DNA of 64,000 nucleotides from Acridotheres tristis (GCA_037013685.1 CM072919.1:46018116-46082115); one strand, 5' to 3'. Positions 42,601-50,029 are shown, counted from the first letter of the stretch. The notes: generated from the sequence alone by a model not told the origin. Program-made: numbers and translations.

Positions 42601-45600
42601 TCCCAAGTCACCATGACTTGTGACGGGGCCCTGCTCTCTTGGACACGGCTGAACACCTGCCTGCCTGTGGGATGCAGAGAATTATTTCCTTATTTTGATT
42701 TGCTTGTGCACATAGCTTTCACTCTCCCTCTTAAACTTTCCTTATTTCAACCCACAAGTTTTCCACCTTTTACCCTCTCCCTAATCCTACGGTGGGGGAG
42801 TGAATGATCAAGCTGTGTGATGCTTGGCTGCCACCTGGGGTTAAATCACAACACACTCTTCCACAATGGAAGTCGCTGCCATTTGCTTTCTCCTTTCTAT
42901 GACTGGGCAACAAAATTTAGAAGTTCATTAACTTCTGAGGTTCCACGGTTCAGAGCATTAGCCTGAACTACAACAATTTCAGTTTATACCCATAGAATAC
43001 TTTAAGAGTTCTTATGTCAGACCCACACTGTCACATAGCAAAGGTGAAAGCAACATCCTTCAGCAGAGTGGCAGGGCAGTAGCAGTCCCTAATGCCATGG
43101 TGTATCTGAAAATACACAGAACTTCTCCTCTTCCTCTGCCTTTGTAAGGGAAAAGCAACGACTGATAACCAGCTGACAAAAACTACGCAACCAAACACTA
43201 CCTTGCTGAGGGAATTAGGTTGAGAGCTCCATGAAGAATGTAGTCAAGCTCAGCATGTTTCTCCACCACAAGTGCCACCAAGCCCTCACAGCAGGCTGTT
43301 CGCAAGGCAACATTCTCACTGCAGCACTTCTCCCAAAGCAGGTTCAGAGCAGGGGTCTGAAGGCAAAAGCATAGACCACAAGTAATAAGAAGGCCCACAA
43401 TGACTTATCTTCATTCATCTCAAACACACTTTTAAATAAAAACCAGCTCAACTGCTTCTCCTGAAGCCTTAGAGAGCACAAGAGGTACGGAGCACAAGCT
43501 GGGGTACAGATTCTACTCCTGAGAAAAGACTTTGCAGAGACAGCTCCCACTTTTCTTGCTCTCTGCTGTCTAGGTCCATGCTAGGGCATAACACTTACTG
43601 TCTCTGACAAAAAGGTAATGCTGATGAACTTTTCAGCTGTGCCTATGCAGATAGAATCATGGAAAAGTTTGTACTGGAAGTCACTTTAAAGACCATCTCG
43701 TTCCAACTCTGAGATATGGGCAGGGATGCTGCTCACTGTCAGGTTGCCCAGGTCCCCATCCAATCTGACCTTGAACACATCCAGGGATAGGGCACCTACA
43801 GGCAGATTATCACCAGTTTCCTGATTTAAAAAACAAGGATGTGATTGGAGACAACTCAGAAATTGCCATGAAAAGCTCTGTCTACACCAAGGTGTAGCAC
43901 AGACAGCTAAAGACAGGGGTACAAAGGGCTATCCAAAGGTAAGTCATCTTTACTAAACACATGAAGTTCTACTTGCTAGTAAGCATGAAGATTTGGCAGT
44001 AGCCACTGAAACTGCACCTGGCTTCCATGGTAAATTAGTATTCACAGAGTAGTTTGCTGACTTTGTGACTTCCAACTGGAGAACAAAGAAGGTTGTAAAA
44101 CAATCGACACTGTAAAATGCTCTTGAATATAAAGGGAGTCTGCAATTTCTAAACAGCACAACCTTCTGCTTCCTAGCATTTTAGAAGGTGTGACTGTATT
44201 TCAGTCTAATATCTTCGTATTAGCAGCAATAAGGGGAAAACATCAGCTTGTAGCTCAAGACAGAACATAATTTGGGAACATGATTATGATCAGGACTGTT
44301 CAGCTTCTGTTGGATAAACTACACACCTCCAATACTCCCTTACATCAAAACGTAGCAATTTCCTGGGTTTGTCAGGGTGAATTCCCCAGTGTGGGGAAAA
44401 AAATCCACAGGTCAATTTCTGTTCATTTCTGGGTATGTCAGCTCCTAGGGAGAAACACCAGAGGAGCAAATACTAACTAACACCTTTCCCATTTGCTGTG
44501 GCACTTGCAATTGCCAACATTTCATATACCTCTCTGTTAACAAGACATGCACTTAAGTGAGTTTGACTCATTTAAAATGCAAAGTACGCCTTTACATCCT
44601 GCTCTCTCCTGAAGAAATACAAGCTCTAGCTAGCTGATATTAAATATATCACCAATGCATTATCTTGGTTTGAAAGGCAGATGTCTGCTAAGGAAGGCAG
44701 GAGCCTCTCTTGAAATGGAAAATGTAAACCCCTTCCCTCCAAATTATTGTAATTTTAAAATTAAGGAGCTCTCAGGCAAAGATATGGAAATAGGAATAAC
44801 AGTTCTTTACTAGTAAAATAAAAATAAAAATATAGTAATACAAAAAACCAAAACACTGACAGATTCAGAATACAACCTGACACCCTGTCAGTCAGGGTGT
44901 TGGTAGCAGTCCCATTAAATGGTGGCTGCAGTCCTCCTGCAGTGACAGATGTGGAGACATGCAGGTATGTGAAATGTCATACTTCTTGAAATTTTTATAG
45001 CAGTGTAAACAAATTTCCAACTCAAGAGTTGTATTTCACTCTCAGTAACATAACTAAATTACTTTCTTAAACTGAACATAGCTAGATATAGGTATTCTTC
45101 AGGATTATGGCTTCTGCCATTAAGTCTTGGAATGAAAACTGCTCTTCTGATGCTAGAGTTTAGCTGTTTCTGTATACCCAAATACATATTAATAACAACC
45201 ATATTTAACTTCTAGAATTGTATTAAAATTAAGCAGTGGAGAATGGGAAAACCTAGAAAAAGAAAAATAGAATAATCACACAAGAATGAGAGTGGAGACA
45301 AAAATGAAAAAATGCCACAGACCTGGTCAGAAGCCTGACTAATCTTCCTTGAAGAAACTTTTTCTTTCAGTATTGCAGCAATCAGATGGCCCACTGCCTA
45401 AAGTGAAAAAGACACAAAAAACACACACAGATGCATTAAAAGAAATAAAATTAACAGAAACAAGAAGAAATAAAAAATGCATAAGTTTTAAATTCTCCAT
45501 TAAGAAGTCTTTAAAATGATGTTGCATATGATAATTTTGTTATGACTGAACACCAAGCTTATGAATGTTGAAGCTAAAATATGCTTCAGGGTCAAAAATT

Positions 45601-48349
45601 TCCATAATGTATTTTCACTCACTTGTACTGTTATGCTGAGGCACAAAAGAAACAAACTTCCACAGGGCTCCACATAAGTCCAAAGGCCTCTTTCTAGAGA
45701 TACATAGGTATTTAGGAATTGGAGATATTTTAATGCAGTAACTACAATAAACTTTATATCTCCAACGCTTGACAGATCTCCATGTCCTTAAAAGCACTAG
45801 TAATCACTAAATCCTGTACTATACAATGAAGCAGAAGCAAGAGAGGAAGCAGAACACAGCACATCTAAGTAACTTGCCTAAATTTTTGCATCACAAGTTT
45901 TGTCTTAAGCATTTTGTATATCCCTTTATCACAGCTCCTGTCAGAAATATTTAATTTACTTTAAACAGGGCATTTGACATTAACATTATTCCTCATTAAG
46001 CTATTCTGTAGCAGAAATCATTAACAAGTTCTAAATAGTCAAGGTCTTCAAAACAAAAAGTTTCAGTTCCCCACAACAGCCCAGGCTTATTCTTTTGAGG
46101 TGAAGACTAGACTAAGCTCCTCCTTCTATTTTAGTAGAAGTCTGATTTCCTCAAACTGTCTTTCAAAATCTAAACACGAACCGAAACACACTCAAAGGTG
46201 TCAGGTTGTCTGAACCTAGGCTTTTGACTTCTGACTAATCTCTAATTTGTCTTGTTTCATAATTATTGATACTGTTACACAGAAATCCATTTTGTGAAAA
46301 ACAGAAAGACATGTTTTCATAGTAACCGCACAAAAATGTTTCAGAGTAGCAATGCACCCAGAACAGCTGCTACCATCTACTCTTCTCTGCTAATGACAGA
46401 TCATTACTTCTGGGAAAAATAAACTGGACCAGCAAAGAATAAAAATTAAATTAGCATTTCACTGTATAAAAAGACAGGAACAGACTATTTTCAATGCTTT
46501 GAGGTTTCTTTATATACTAGTTGCTAATCTGTCATACCAAACTGAAAAATTAGAGCTTACATTTCTTGGAAAGACAGCACCTTAAACACTCCTAGACTAC
46601 AGGGACTATGCTTTTCACGGGAAGGATATGTACTTTAACACATTTTACTTAAAAAGAAAGGTAATTTGGAAATGTTAGTCCTGAGGAAACAGAGGGAGAA
46701 ATTGGGATCAAGCCAGCCATTTATCTCTGTCTGCAGCTAACCCATCATACGAGCAACAGAGTGCTCCCCAGGCAGATCTTTCAGTGCACTTACCAAGGGA
46801 AGCCCACGTTATCTTTACTTTTTCCTGTTTAAAAGGACCTTCAGAAATTAATTCACACCTACATCCCTAAGACAGTTCTGTTACACAAGAAAAGGGGCTT
46901 ATCAATAGGAACTTGGCTTTTGCAATGACCTAGCTATACAGAAAAGCCAAAATACATATTAGCTTCCTGCATTTCTAGAACCTGATTAAGCAGTAAAACT
47001 TTGTGACGTACAAACCTATGCTCAAGTTCCTCACTTTTCTGATCATGTTTAGACTACACATTCTGCAGAGCAGATATCTTGGTTGGTACCAGAAACAGAA
47101 GACAACTCTCATGAAGTTGAATCCTGACCTGATTATAGTTTGAAGATCACAGAATGCTTTCCAGGGGTCACAGAACACAAGTGGAAACTATCAAGATAGC
47201 CAAAGCACAGGAAAAAATCAACCAAAGCACATTATTAGACCTTAATGCTGTGCAGCTGCAGTAATGACCCAAGACATTTAGGCAAAACAACAGTGTATCA
47301 AGGGAACATACTAAAGAAAAATTTACTGCTTCAAAGATGCTGCTGAGTTCTATTCATCAAGAACTAGTAATAATATAAATGCATCTGCAGTGCAAGACAC
47401 TTTGCTAGACCTCAGATGAACTCCAGCTTTCAGGGACATGACTTTCTCTCCCAAATGCCAAGTTGATGACAAGTGGACTTGCGCATCTCTCTTTCAAACC
47501 TAATTACTGCTAAACCAAGGCAAACTGACTGAAATGAAGAGGCAAGAGAGACACCAGGTTGCACAGACTGCATTCCAATCAACTTATTTCACCACACAAA
47601 TGGGAGCATATTTAATCCTAGATTCAAAACAAGATGAGGAAGAAAACATGGAAATTAGCAATGAACTTACAGAGAGGTAATTTTTAATACTGAAATGAGA
47701 AATGGCCAAAGCAAAGAAGGTGCATGTTTTAACCAGAGACTATTATTATTACCACTCCTTCCTGTCCATTAAACATACTACGAGAAACACTTTTTGTACA
47801 TGATAATTTCAGGCGAAAATTACAAGGAGCCAATGTATGGATCAGAAAATTAAGGGGGCTGAGCTGAGCTGCATACAGTTATCCCTTGATGACAGATAAG
47901 ATAGCAGTAATTCATCAGTTCTCATCACCAGGAAAGAAACAGAATAGTTCTATGAAGTACTGCAAAGTAATAGTTCATATTGATAATACTGGTAACTTCT
48001 GTCTCCTCTTGAGATCACAAGGTCACTGAAAAACACTTGGCCACACTCCAGCCTTCCAGTCATGGAAAGTTTCTGATTTTCCTGAAGAGACTTTACAGTG
48101 ATGAGCAATTATGCCCTATGTTTCAATTACACAGAGAGGGCAATTAGGATTTGATTGCAATTTAAGAATACTCTGTTTTCCTGGTTTTCTGACTTTGGAA
48201 AAAAACCCAAACAAATAGGCAGATAAACAGCAGCTGTTGGAACAAACATTTCTACAGACAACTTGATTTGTTTTAATGCTTTTTAAAATTACCTGTGACT
48301 GAACAACTGCATTAGGAAAGTCAAATCGCTTCTTGATGTCATCCAACAT
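506..48349 (-). CDS. FOCAD: FOCAD (focadhesin), N-terminal ~773 residues, 18 coding exons; continues beyond left edge
   Basis: Seen: eighteen exons join in one open frame of 2320 nt with GT-AG junctions and matching phases. The translation follows human focadhesin as I remember it from residue 1 (bird MLDDIKKRF, human MSDDIRKRF) to the acidic segment ending near residue 773. Diagnostic stretches include [48 protein letters not shown] and [14 protein letters not shown]. Family knowledge: focadhesin is a large helical, HEAT/ARM-like protein of about 1800 residues. It was reported at focal adhesions with vinculin, proposed as a glioma tumour suppressor, and linked to SKI-complex mRNA surveillance and to childhood liver cirrhosis. 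Its N-terminal half carries DUF3730, expected in exons 11-18. Inference: the gene is functional, since no stop, frameshift or broken splice site is visible. The C-terminal half, including DUF3028, lies off the left edge. Coordinates span introns; the exons are listed separately. Confidence 0.96.
636..2111 (-). other. FOCAD intron 18
   Basis: 1476 bp of AT-rich intron with GT-AG ends. I see no recognisable repeat or RNA gene. Confidence 0.85.
2112..2195 (-). CDS. FOCAD: FOCAD exon 18 (residues 703-730)
   Basis: 84 bp, acceptor TTAATTTTCTAG, donor CAG/GTAGCC. It encodes [20 protein letters not shown], then TILHLPGQ, matching human DPIVANAAYRSLANFSAGEH and TILHLPEK. A 74-codon open frame on the opposite strand over this exon is a shadow. 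Phase 0 at both ends. Confidence 0.96.
2668..2968 (+). mobile_element. Diverged solo-LTR fragment, passerine ERV type (3' portion)
   Basis: The layout resembles the 3' half of the LTRs at 11673 and 42281: a GGCATCCCTCAGTGGTGGTGAG-like start, a TTA-rich stretch, 'tctcaatccatgggg', then 'gcatggtacttagttgtcatctggg' and a terminal 'attaacca'. The 5' half is missing and divergence is high. It lies in FOCAD intron 17 (2196-3932, 1737 bp). The 97-codon frame across it is low-complexity leucine and not a gene. Confidence 0.65.
3176..3715 (-). mobile_element. CR1 LINE, 3' end, antisense on the + strand
   Basis: About 540 bp whose reverse complement has the CR1 3' signature: 'tagcctggagaggagga', 'gaggggagacctcattgta', 'aggtttaagttggatattag', 'cactggaacagctccccaggg', then 'gggatgtcccaggcagggcc'. 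The 135-codon + strand frame across it is antisense CR1. It is 5'-truncated, as is usual for CR1, and sits 220 bp from exon 17. Confidence 0.92.
3933..3983 (-). CDS. FOCAD: FOCAD exon 17 (residues 686-702), short
   Basis: Only 51 bp; acceptor TGCTTTTGTAG, donor GAG/GTAAGTG. It encodes [17 protein letters not shown], matching human NFKVQVLSFLWTHTQNK. It is too short to be found as an open frame and was located by phase and homology. Phase 0 at both ends. Confidence 0.95.
3984..4370 (-). other. FOCAD intron 16
   Basis: 387 bp with GT-AG ends. Nothing else recognised. Confidence 0.9.
4371..4505 (-). CDS. FOCAD: FOCAD exon 16 (residues 641-685)
   Basis: 135 bp, acceptor TTTGCTTGCAG, donor GAG/GTATGTA. 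It encodes [20 protein letters not shown], then [20 protein letters not shown] and TNEFE. It is near-identical to human [20 protein letters not shown]. Phase 0 at both ends. Confidence 0.97.
8332..8354. repeat. (TTCC)n microsatellite
   Basis: Imperfect TTCC/TTTC run inside intron 15. Confidence 0.8.
8968..9135 (-). mobile_element. Old CR1 fragment
   Basis: Contains 'gggacctcaggatatttcc', 'cctcctgctcaaagcagggt', 'actgatccagttgctcaggg' and 'aatctccagggaagg'. This is the complement of a CR1 3' region with many substitutions. The tail nearest the 3' end is degraded. Confidence 0.7.
9610..9736 (-). CDS. FOCAD: FOCAD exon 15 (residues 598-640), most conserved exon
   Basis: 127 bp, acceptor TTTTCCTTTAG, donor GAG/GTAAGA. 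It encodes [15 protein letters not shown], then [20 protein letters not shown] and LRALCEAE. As far as I recall, the first 28 or so residues are identical to human apart from the last few, which points to strong constraint on this part of DUF3730. Ends in phase 0. Confidence 0.98.
9737..11306 (-). other. FOCAD intron 14
   Basis: 1570 bp with GT-AG ends. A stretch near 10825-10870 weakly resembles an old repeat 3' end, but not enough to call. Nothing else recognised. Confidence 0.8.
11307..11437 (-). CDS. FOCAD: FOCAD exon 14 (residues 555-598)
   Basis: 131 bp, acceptor CTTTTCTAG, donor GAG/GTAAGTG. It encodes [20 protein letters not shown], then [18 protein letters not shown]. Human has DRVYPELQRFMAVSDVPSLS and [18 protein letters not shown]. 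It ends after two bases of an Arg codon. Confidence 0.97.
11438..12492 (-). other. FOCAD intron 13, mostly one solo LTR
   Basis: 1055 bp. More than half is the LTR listed at 11673-12246. The flanks are unremarkable. Confidence 0.85.
11673..12246 (+). mobile_element. Solo LTR of a passerine endogenous retrovirus (family A, copy 1)
   Basis: 574 bp running from TGTGCTGATTTTGTCTGGG to AAACCACAACA (TG...CA ends), with a TATA-like 'ggatataaag' about 270 bp in. It is closely related to 42281-42853 in length, order of blocks and TATA position. No internal retroviral genes lie beside it, so it is a solo LTR. Target duplications are not evident. It is antisense to FOCAD. Frames of 104 and 118 codons across it are not genes. 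Confidence 0.88.
12493..12594 (-). CDS. FOCAD: FOCAD exon 13 (residues 521-554)
   Basis: 102 bp, acceptor AATTTCTTTCAG, donor CAG/GTTAGA. It encodes [20 protein letters not shown], then [14 protein letters not shown], matching human VCIGQILRIIQLLGTTPRLR and RLLTSLWEKQ. Phase 0 at both ends. Confidence 0.97.
12595..12993 (-). other. FOCAD intron 12
   Basis: 399 bp, AT-rich, GT-AG ends. Nothing else recognised. Confidence 0.9.
12994..13098 (-). CDS. FOCAD: FOCAD exon 12 (residues 486-520)
   Basis: 105 bp, acceptor TTCTATTTTAG, donor AAG/GTCAGA. It encodes [20 protein letters not shown], then [15 protein letters not shown], almost identical to human [20 protein letters not shown]. Phase 0 at both ends. 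It lies near the N-terminal edge of the DUF3730 region (family knowledge). Confidence 0.97.
13099..21482 (-). other. FOCAD intron 11, largest intron in the window
   Basis: 8.4 kb with no recognised CR1 or LTR, unlike most of the other long introns. It contains a CA/TA microsatellite near 13.5 kb, a C-rich tract near 17.41-17.44 kb and an A-run at 20.29 kb. An unexplained 144-codon + strand open frame lies at 14521-14955. Confidence 0.8.
13494..13556. repeat. CA then TA dinucleotide-rich microsatellite
   Basis: Imperfect 'acaaacacacagacacacac' followed by 'atatatatg' and 'taatatatatatg' blocks. Confidence 0.85.
21483..21740 (-). CDS. FOCAD: FOCAD exon 11 (residues 400-485)
   Basis: 258 bp, the largest coding exon here; acceptor ACTTCTTCTCAG, donor CAG/GTAAAG. 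It encodes [20 protein letters not shown], then [20 protein letters not shown], ending [11 protein letters not shown]. Human equivalents are YKLVCPVTSMYGTIFTAW and SLLPITAVIPAPVFLLLAHL. Phase 0 at both ends. Confidence 0.97.
23790..23880. repeat. Compound microsatellite (TA, TG, CA, TA)
   Basis: Blocks of 'tatatatata', 'gggggtgtgtgtgtatat', 'catacacacacacacacat' and 'atatacacccatatatac'. The TG and CA blocks form an imperfect inverted arrangement that could fold into a hairpin. Confidence 0.9.
24055..25232 (+). mobile_element. CR1 LINE, about 1.2 kb of 3' end with ORF2 remnant
   Basis: Left part: an ORF2 remnant reads [20 protein letters not shown], matching the CR1 'ELNLARDVKNNKKGFYRYIS' pattern. 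Middle: 'gaatgatctggatgatggga' (NDLDDG). Then 'gagtcctgcacctggg', 'gtccagttctggcccccac' and a 3' end 'cagcctgggctgttctatga'. Frames are broken by stops and indels, so it is dead. It lies in the opposite orientation to FOCAD. Confidence 0.9.
26771..26840. repeat. 35-bp tandem repeat, two copies
   Basis: Two head-to-tail units starting 'gttcacacatgcag' and ending 'cctaagcagata', differing at one internal base (a/t) and at the last two. It lies 70 bp downstream of FOCAD exon 10, near its donor. Confidence 0.92.
26913..27115 (-). CDS. FOCAD: FOCAD exon 10 (residues 332-399)
   Basis: 203 bp, acceptor TTTTAAATAG, donor TCG/GTAAAG. It encodes [20 protein letters not shown], then [19 protein letters not shown] and [14 protein letters not shown]. 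Human has [16 protein letters not shown] and RQQLALNLLEMI at these places. The C-terminal end ([11 protein letters not shown]) is lysine/glutamate-rich and diverged. Confidence 0.95.
27116..27757 (-). other. FOCAD intron 9
   Basis: 642 bp, GT-AG ends. A 63-codon minus-strand frame at 27270-27461 is bracketed by splice-like sequences but resembles no part of focadhesin. It is also not needed for the frame. Confidence 0.8.
27758..27845 (-). CDS. FOCAD: FOCAD exon 9 (residues 303-332)
   Basis: 88 bp, acceptor TTTCCTCGTAG, donor CTAG/GTAAATC. It encodes [20 protein letters not shown] and then SQQKSVLSL, matching human [23 protein letters not shown]. It ends after one base of an Ala codon. Confidence 0.96.
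27846..28279 (-). other. FOCAD intron 8
   Basis: 434 bp, GT-AG ends. Nothing else recognised. Confidence 0.9.
28280..28486 (-). CDS. FOCAD: FOCAD exon 8 (residues 234-302)
   Basis: 207 bp, acceptor CACTTCTCTGCAG, donor GAG/GTAAGAG. It encodes [20 protein letters not shown], then [20 protein letters not shown], then [22 protein letters not shown] at its end. It is a run of amphipathic helices typical of the HEAT-like fold. Phase 0 at both ends. Confidence 0.97.
28487..30645 (-). other. FOCAD intron 7
   Basis: 2.16 kb of AT-rich sequence. It includes local near-repeats of 'aaattgttaagtt' around 30281-30330. No transposable element recognised. Confidence 0.8.
30646..30850 (-). CDS. FOCAD: FOCAD exon 7 (residues 165-233)
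   Basis: 205 bp, acceptor TTGAACTGCAG, donor CAG/GTACAG. It encodes [20 protein letters not shown], then [20 protein letters not shown] and a segment ending [13 protein letters not shown]. The YLYCEP..L.EYA.LR..LLK.LLQP signature is characteristic of focadhesin. Ends in phase 0. Confidence 0.97.
31338..32150 (-). mobile_element. CR1 LINE, about 0.8 kb of 3' end
   Basis: The complement reads the CR1 3' region: 'agggagctgagggtgttta', 'aaaggaggctgtagccaggt', 'ttagattggatattaggaaa', ending in a 'caattctatgattctg' tail at the left. The right end encodes [20 protein letters not shown], an ORF2 C-terminal remnant. The 178-codon + strand frame is antisense CR1. Confidence 0.9.
32255..32352 (+). mobile_element. 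CR1 3' tail, opposite orientation to the preceding copy
   Basis: 'gtgtagtggcggacttgata', 'gaagggcatttcc', then 'attattctatgattcc' is the CR1 3' terminus on the + strand. It is a very short 5'-truncated insertion whose tail faces away from the tail of the 31338-32150 copy. Confidence 0.8.
33268..33312. repeat. TTAA/TTA low-complexity tract
   Basis: 'ttaattaattaattattatt' followed by further TTA units, 145 bp from exon 6 within intron 6. Confidence 0.8.
33458..33559 (-). CDS. FOCAD: FOCAD exon 6 (residues 131-165)
   Basis: 102 bp, acceptor TTTGTCTTTCAG, donor GAG/GTAAATG. It encodes [20 protein letters not shown] and then [14 protein letters not shown], closely matching human [20 protein letters not shown]. 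It ends within an Arg codon completed by exon 7. Confidence 0.96.
33861..34014 (+). mobile_element. CR1 3' end fragment
   Basis: 'ttctggatgccccatcccta', 'gagcaatatggtctag', 'gatgatctttagggaccctt', then 'ccaaaccattctatgctatg' follow the CR1 3' consensus order. 5'-truncated, + strand. Confidence 0.88.
38247..38425 (-). mobile_element. CR1 3' end fragment
   Basis: 'tcacagaatcagatcatcat', 'aggttgaaagggacctactc', 'gatcatccagtccaat' and 'gtgggcaacctgtgccagca' are the complement of a CR1 3' end. It ends 138 bp before FOCAD exon 5 and is preceded by an A-rich run at 38226-38238. Confidence 0.88.
38563..38667 (-). CDS. FOCAD: FOCAD exon 5 (residues 96-131)
   Basis: 105 bp with no obvious open-frame signature of its own, found by matching phase and family. 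The acceptor is TTGTCAACAG and the donor CAG/GTTAGT. It begins [19 protein letters not shown], matching human RNTHGLIKAIMKLLQMQAL. The second half ([17 protein letters not shown]) is diverged from human, suggesting a surface loop. It starts and ends within Arg codons. Confidence 0.94.
38668..43201 (-). other. FOCAD intron 4
   Basis: 4.5 kb containing the solo LTR at 42281-42853 and an unexplained minus-strand open frame at 39903-40331 (ATG-started, about 142 codons). Otherwise unassigned AT-rich sequence. Confidence 0.8.
42281..42853 (+). mobile_element. Solo LTR of a passerine endogenous retrovirus (family A, copy 2)
   Basis: 573 bp from TGTGTTGGTTTTGGCTGGG to AAATCACAACA, with the TATA-like 'tatataaaac' about 268 bp in. 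The five bases before it (ccctc) and after it (cactc) match at four of five positions, a plausible aged target duplication. It is a sister copy of 11673-12246 in the same orientation. No internal region is attached. Confidence 0.9.
43202..43356 (-). CDS. FOCAD: FOCAD exon 4 (residues 45-96)
   Basis: 155 bp, acceptor TTGCCTTCAG, donor AAG/GTAGTG. It encodes [20 protein letters not shown], then the strongly conserved [11 protein letters not shown] and a helix ending ALNLIPSAR. It is nearly identical to human through CCEGLVALV. It ends after two bases of an Arg codon. Confidence 0.97.
43652..43805 (-). mobile_element. CR1 3' end fragment
   Basis: 'agaatcatggaaaagtttgt', 'gaccatctcgttccaactc', 'atgggcagggatgctgctca', then 'tgaacacatccagggatag' follow the complement of the CR1 3' end. 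It lies about 300 bp upstream of exon 4 on the gene strand. Confidence 0.88.
44661..44953 (-). mobile_element. Partial solo LTR, family B (terminus plus about 290 bp)
   Basis: Starts 'tatcttggtttgaaaggca', contains 'ataacagttctttactagt', then 'gacaccctgtcagtcagggt'. The first ~160 bp are organised like the LTR at 60179 (terminus, then AGTAAA on the minus strand at a similar distance). I infer minus orientation from that AGTAAA signal. The other end is missing. An 8-bp hairpin, ACACCCTG/CAGGGTGT, lies at about 44879-44899. Confidence 0.75.
45323..45397 (-). CDS. FOCAD: FOCAD exon 3 (residues 20-44)
   Basis: 75 bp encode [20 protein letters not shown] and five further residues ending in SDQ. 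The acceptor is CCTTTAG-like before GCA and the donor is CAG/GTCTGTG. It matches human [19 protein letters not shown]. Phase is 0 at both ends. Confidence 0.96.
45398..48292 (-). other. FOCAD intron 2
   Basis: 2.9 kb, GT-AG ends. No transposable element or RNA gene recognised. Confidence 0.8.
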
Positions 48350-48381
48350 TTTGGCTCTGTCACATGACACTAAATTTCACT
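48293..48381 (-). CDS. FOCAD: FOCAD exon 2, first coding exon (residues 1-19; ATG at 48349)
   Basis: The acceptor is TCTCTTGCAG with a pyrimidine tract and a TCCTAAG branch-point-like sequence. 32 nt of 5'UTR follow, then an ATG in a favourable context (A at -3), giving [19 protein letters not shown] and the donor CAG/GTAATT. An in-frame TGA in the 5'UTR portion means this ATG is the first one available. An open frame starting further upstream uses GTG and is not a plausible start. Human begins MSDDIRKRFEFPNSLIQSQ, which supports this choice. The exon ends in phase 0. Confidence 0.95.
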
Positions 48382-49486
48382 CTGCAAGAGATTCAAAAAA
48401 TATGCTTAGGACTAGGAAGAAGAGCATACTATTTTCTACACCACCTCCCCCACTCTGTCCCATCCCACTGGTTTATGTTGTAGTTAACAACAGATGCAAG
48501 CATTAAAGCATATTCTTCCCCCTCTGAAGTCTACAATATCACCTTGTCTTTTGGGGTTGAACCCAAGAAATGCTGAATACTGGTCCTGCACCAAGAATGG
48601 GTTACAGACATTTCTTAAAACTGCAACAAATGTACCATTCCATATGGCACAGCATTTGTGTATTGAGAGCATGTATTCTTGAGAGCATTTTAAGTATATT
48701 TCATTGACTTGAAAATGAGACAGCTCAAAAGGAGTGTTCACAGTCTCACAAACATGATTTAAAATGCAAAATTATCTGCAAACTTTCCATCATTTCATGC
48801 AAAAAAAAGACCAACCTATGAGACTGCAAATGATAATTGTAGTTAGGGGCTGGAACGTTTGAAGGGAAAACCTGCTCTCTAAGTTGGAATATGCAGGTAC
48901 TCACAAGCACACATGAACTTCTGTTATAGAGAAATTAAAGTCAGTTTGTTGCATACACATCAATGAAACTGACGGCCACTGCAAATACTCAAATATTTCA
49001 GTTTGTAACAAACTCACCTCCAGTCACTTGGAATGGCTTCCTTAAAAACACCAAAAAAGTACTTGTTGAAAACATAAGTGCAATCCTTTGCAGTAAGCAC
49101 TGAGGAAATACATACATGCAAAATACCCAAATTCCAAGACATACTATCAGTGTGATGCATTCAGAGCCATGTCACTGATTCGAAAAAAGATGGAATTAAA
49201 TTGCTTGATACAAGCAATGCAGCATGTGCCACAGAAAATACCATTTGTAGTAGGAAAACTCAAAATTAATAGTTACAGTAATAGATCAGTCAATGCAAAT
49301 TCCTTGCAGTTATGGTATAATTCCCATATACTTGTGGATTACATGTCTGAAAGTGCAGGAGAAAAAACCATCACTACTCGTGGTATGGGTTTCTACAGTT
49401 TTAGAATAGATGTAACGGCATTTTGAGACAATAGGTGTCCATGAAATCAACACACATTAAACCAGAGTTGATATCTTGCTTTTTAC

Positions 49487-49523
49487 AAAAAAAAAAAAAA
49501 AAAAAAAATTTTTTTTCTTTTTT
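49487..49523. repeat. A22 followed by T8-C-T6
   Basis: 22 consecutive A, then T8, C, T6. It forms a simple foldback, and the T run followed by CAG resembles a + strand splice acceptor. Confidence 0.95.
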
Positions 49524-50029
49524 CAGCGAACAGTTCCAGACACATCTAGATCTGTTTGAGCATGGCCAATAACGCCAGTGGATTTAGATGTATCAGCCTA
49601 CTTGTATATATAAACTCAAGGCCCCTCATTTCTATCCAGCAAACAGCAAAATGAGGAAAGGTTGCTTCCTGGGCAGTTTTGACATGAACACACTGGAATT
49701 ACATTGTATTTCTTAGCACGTAATTTTTTTTAACCACATTAAAAGTAAAAACTACTACAGAGGATCATTACAAGCACAGAACATACTTACAATGTAAGTA
49801 CAAATCAGCTTACTCCAGACAGACTGGAAGTCCACTGCCCTTGCACAAATCTCAAATTTGTATCAATCTAAACTAAACATCTATGGATACTTACAATGCA
49901 ACAGCTATCAGTATCAGTGCAATTAAATGCATTTAAATAACACATAAACAGTTCCTCAGTCTTCAACATTCACCCTTAGCAAAGGCAACTGTGTATGCAT
50001 AAGGAATGCCTGCAAAGTTTACAAGATAC

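Larger units (their letters stand above)
43357..45322 (-). other. FOCAD intron 3
   Basis: 2.0 kb with a CR1 tail (43652) and a partial LTR (44661). Otherwise unassigned. Confidence 0.85.

Noticed and set aside
38668..48292. A bird copy of mir-491, which lies in a FOCAD intron in mammals
   Set aside because: I looked for its mature sequence and hairpin on the minus strand in the 5' introns and found nothing similar; this was a by-eye reading, so a covariance search would be needed to be certain.
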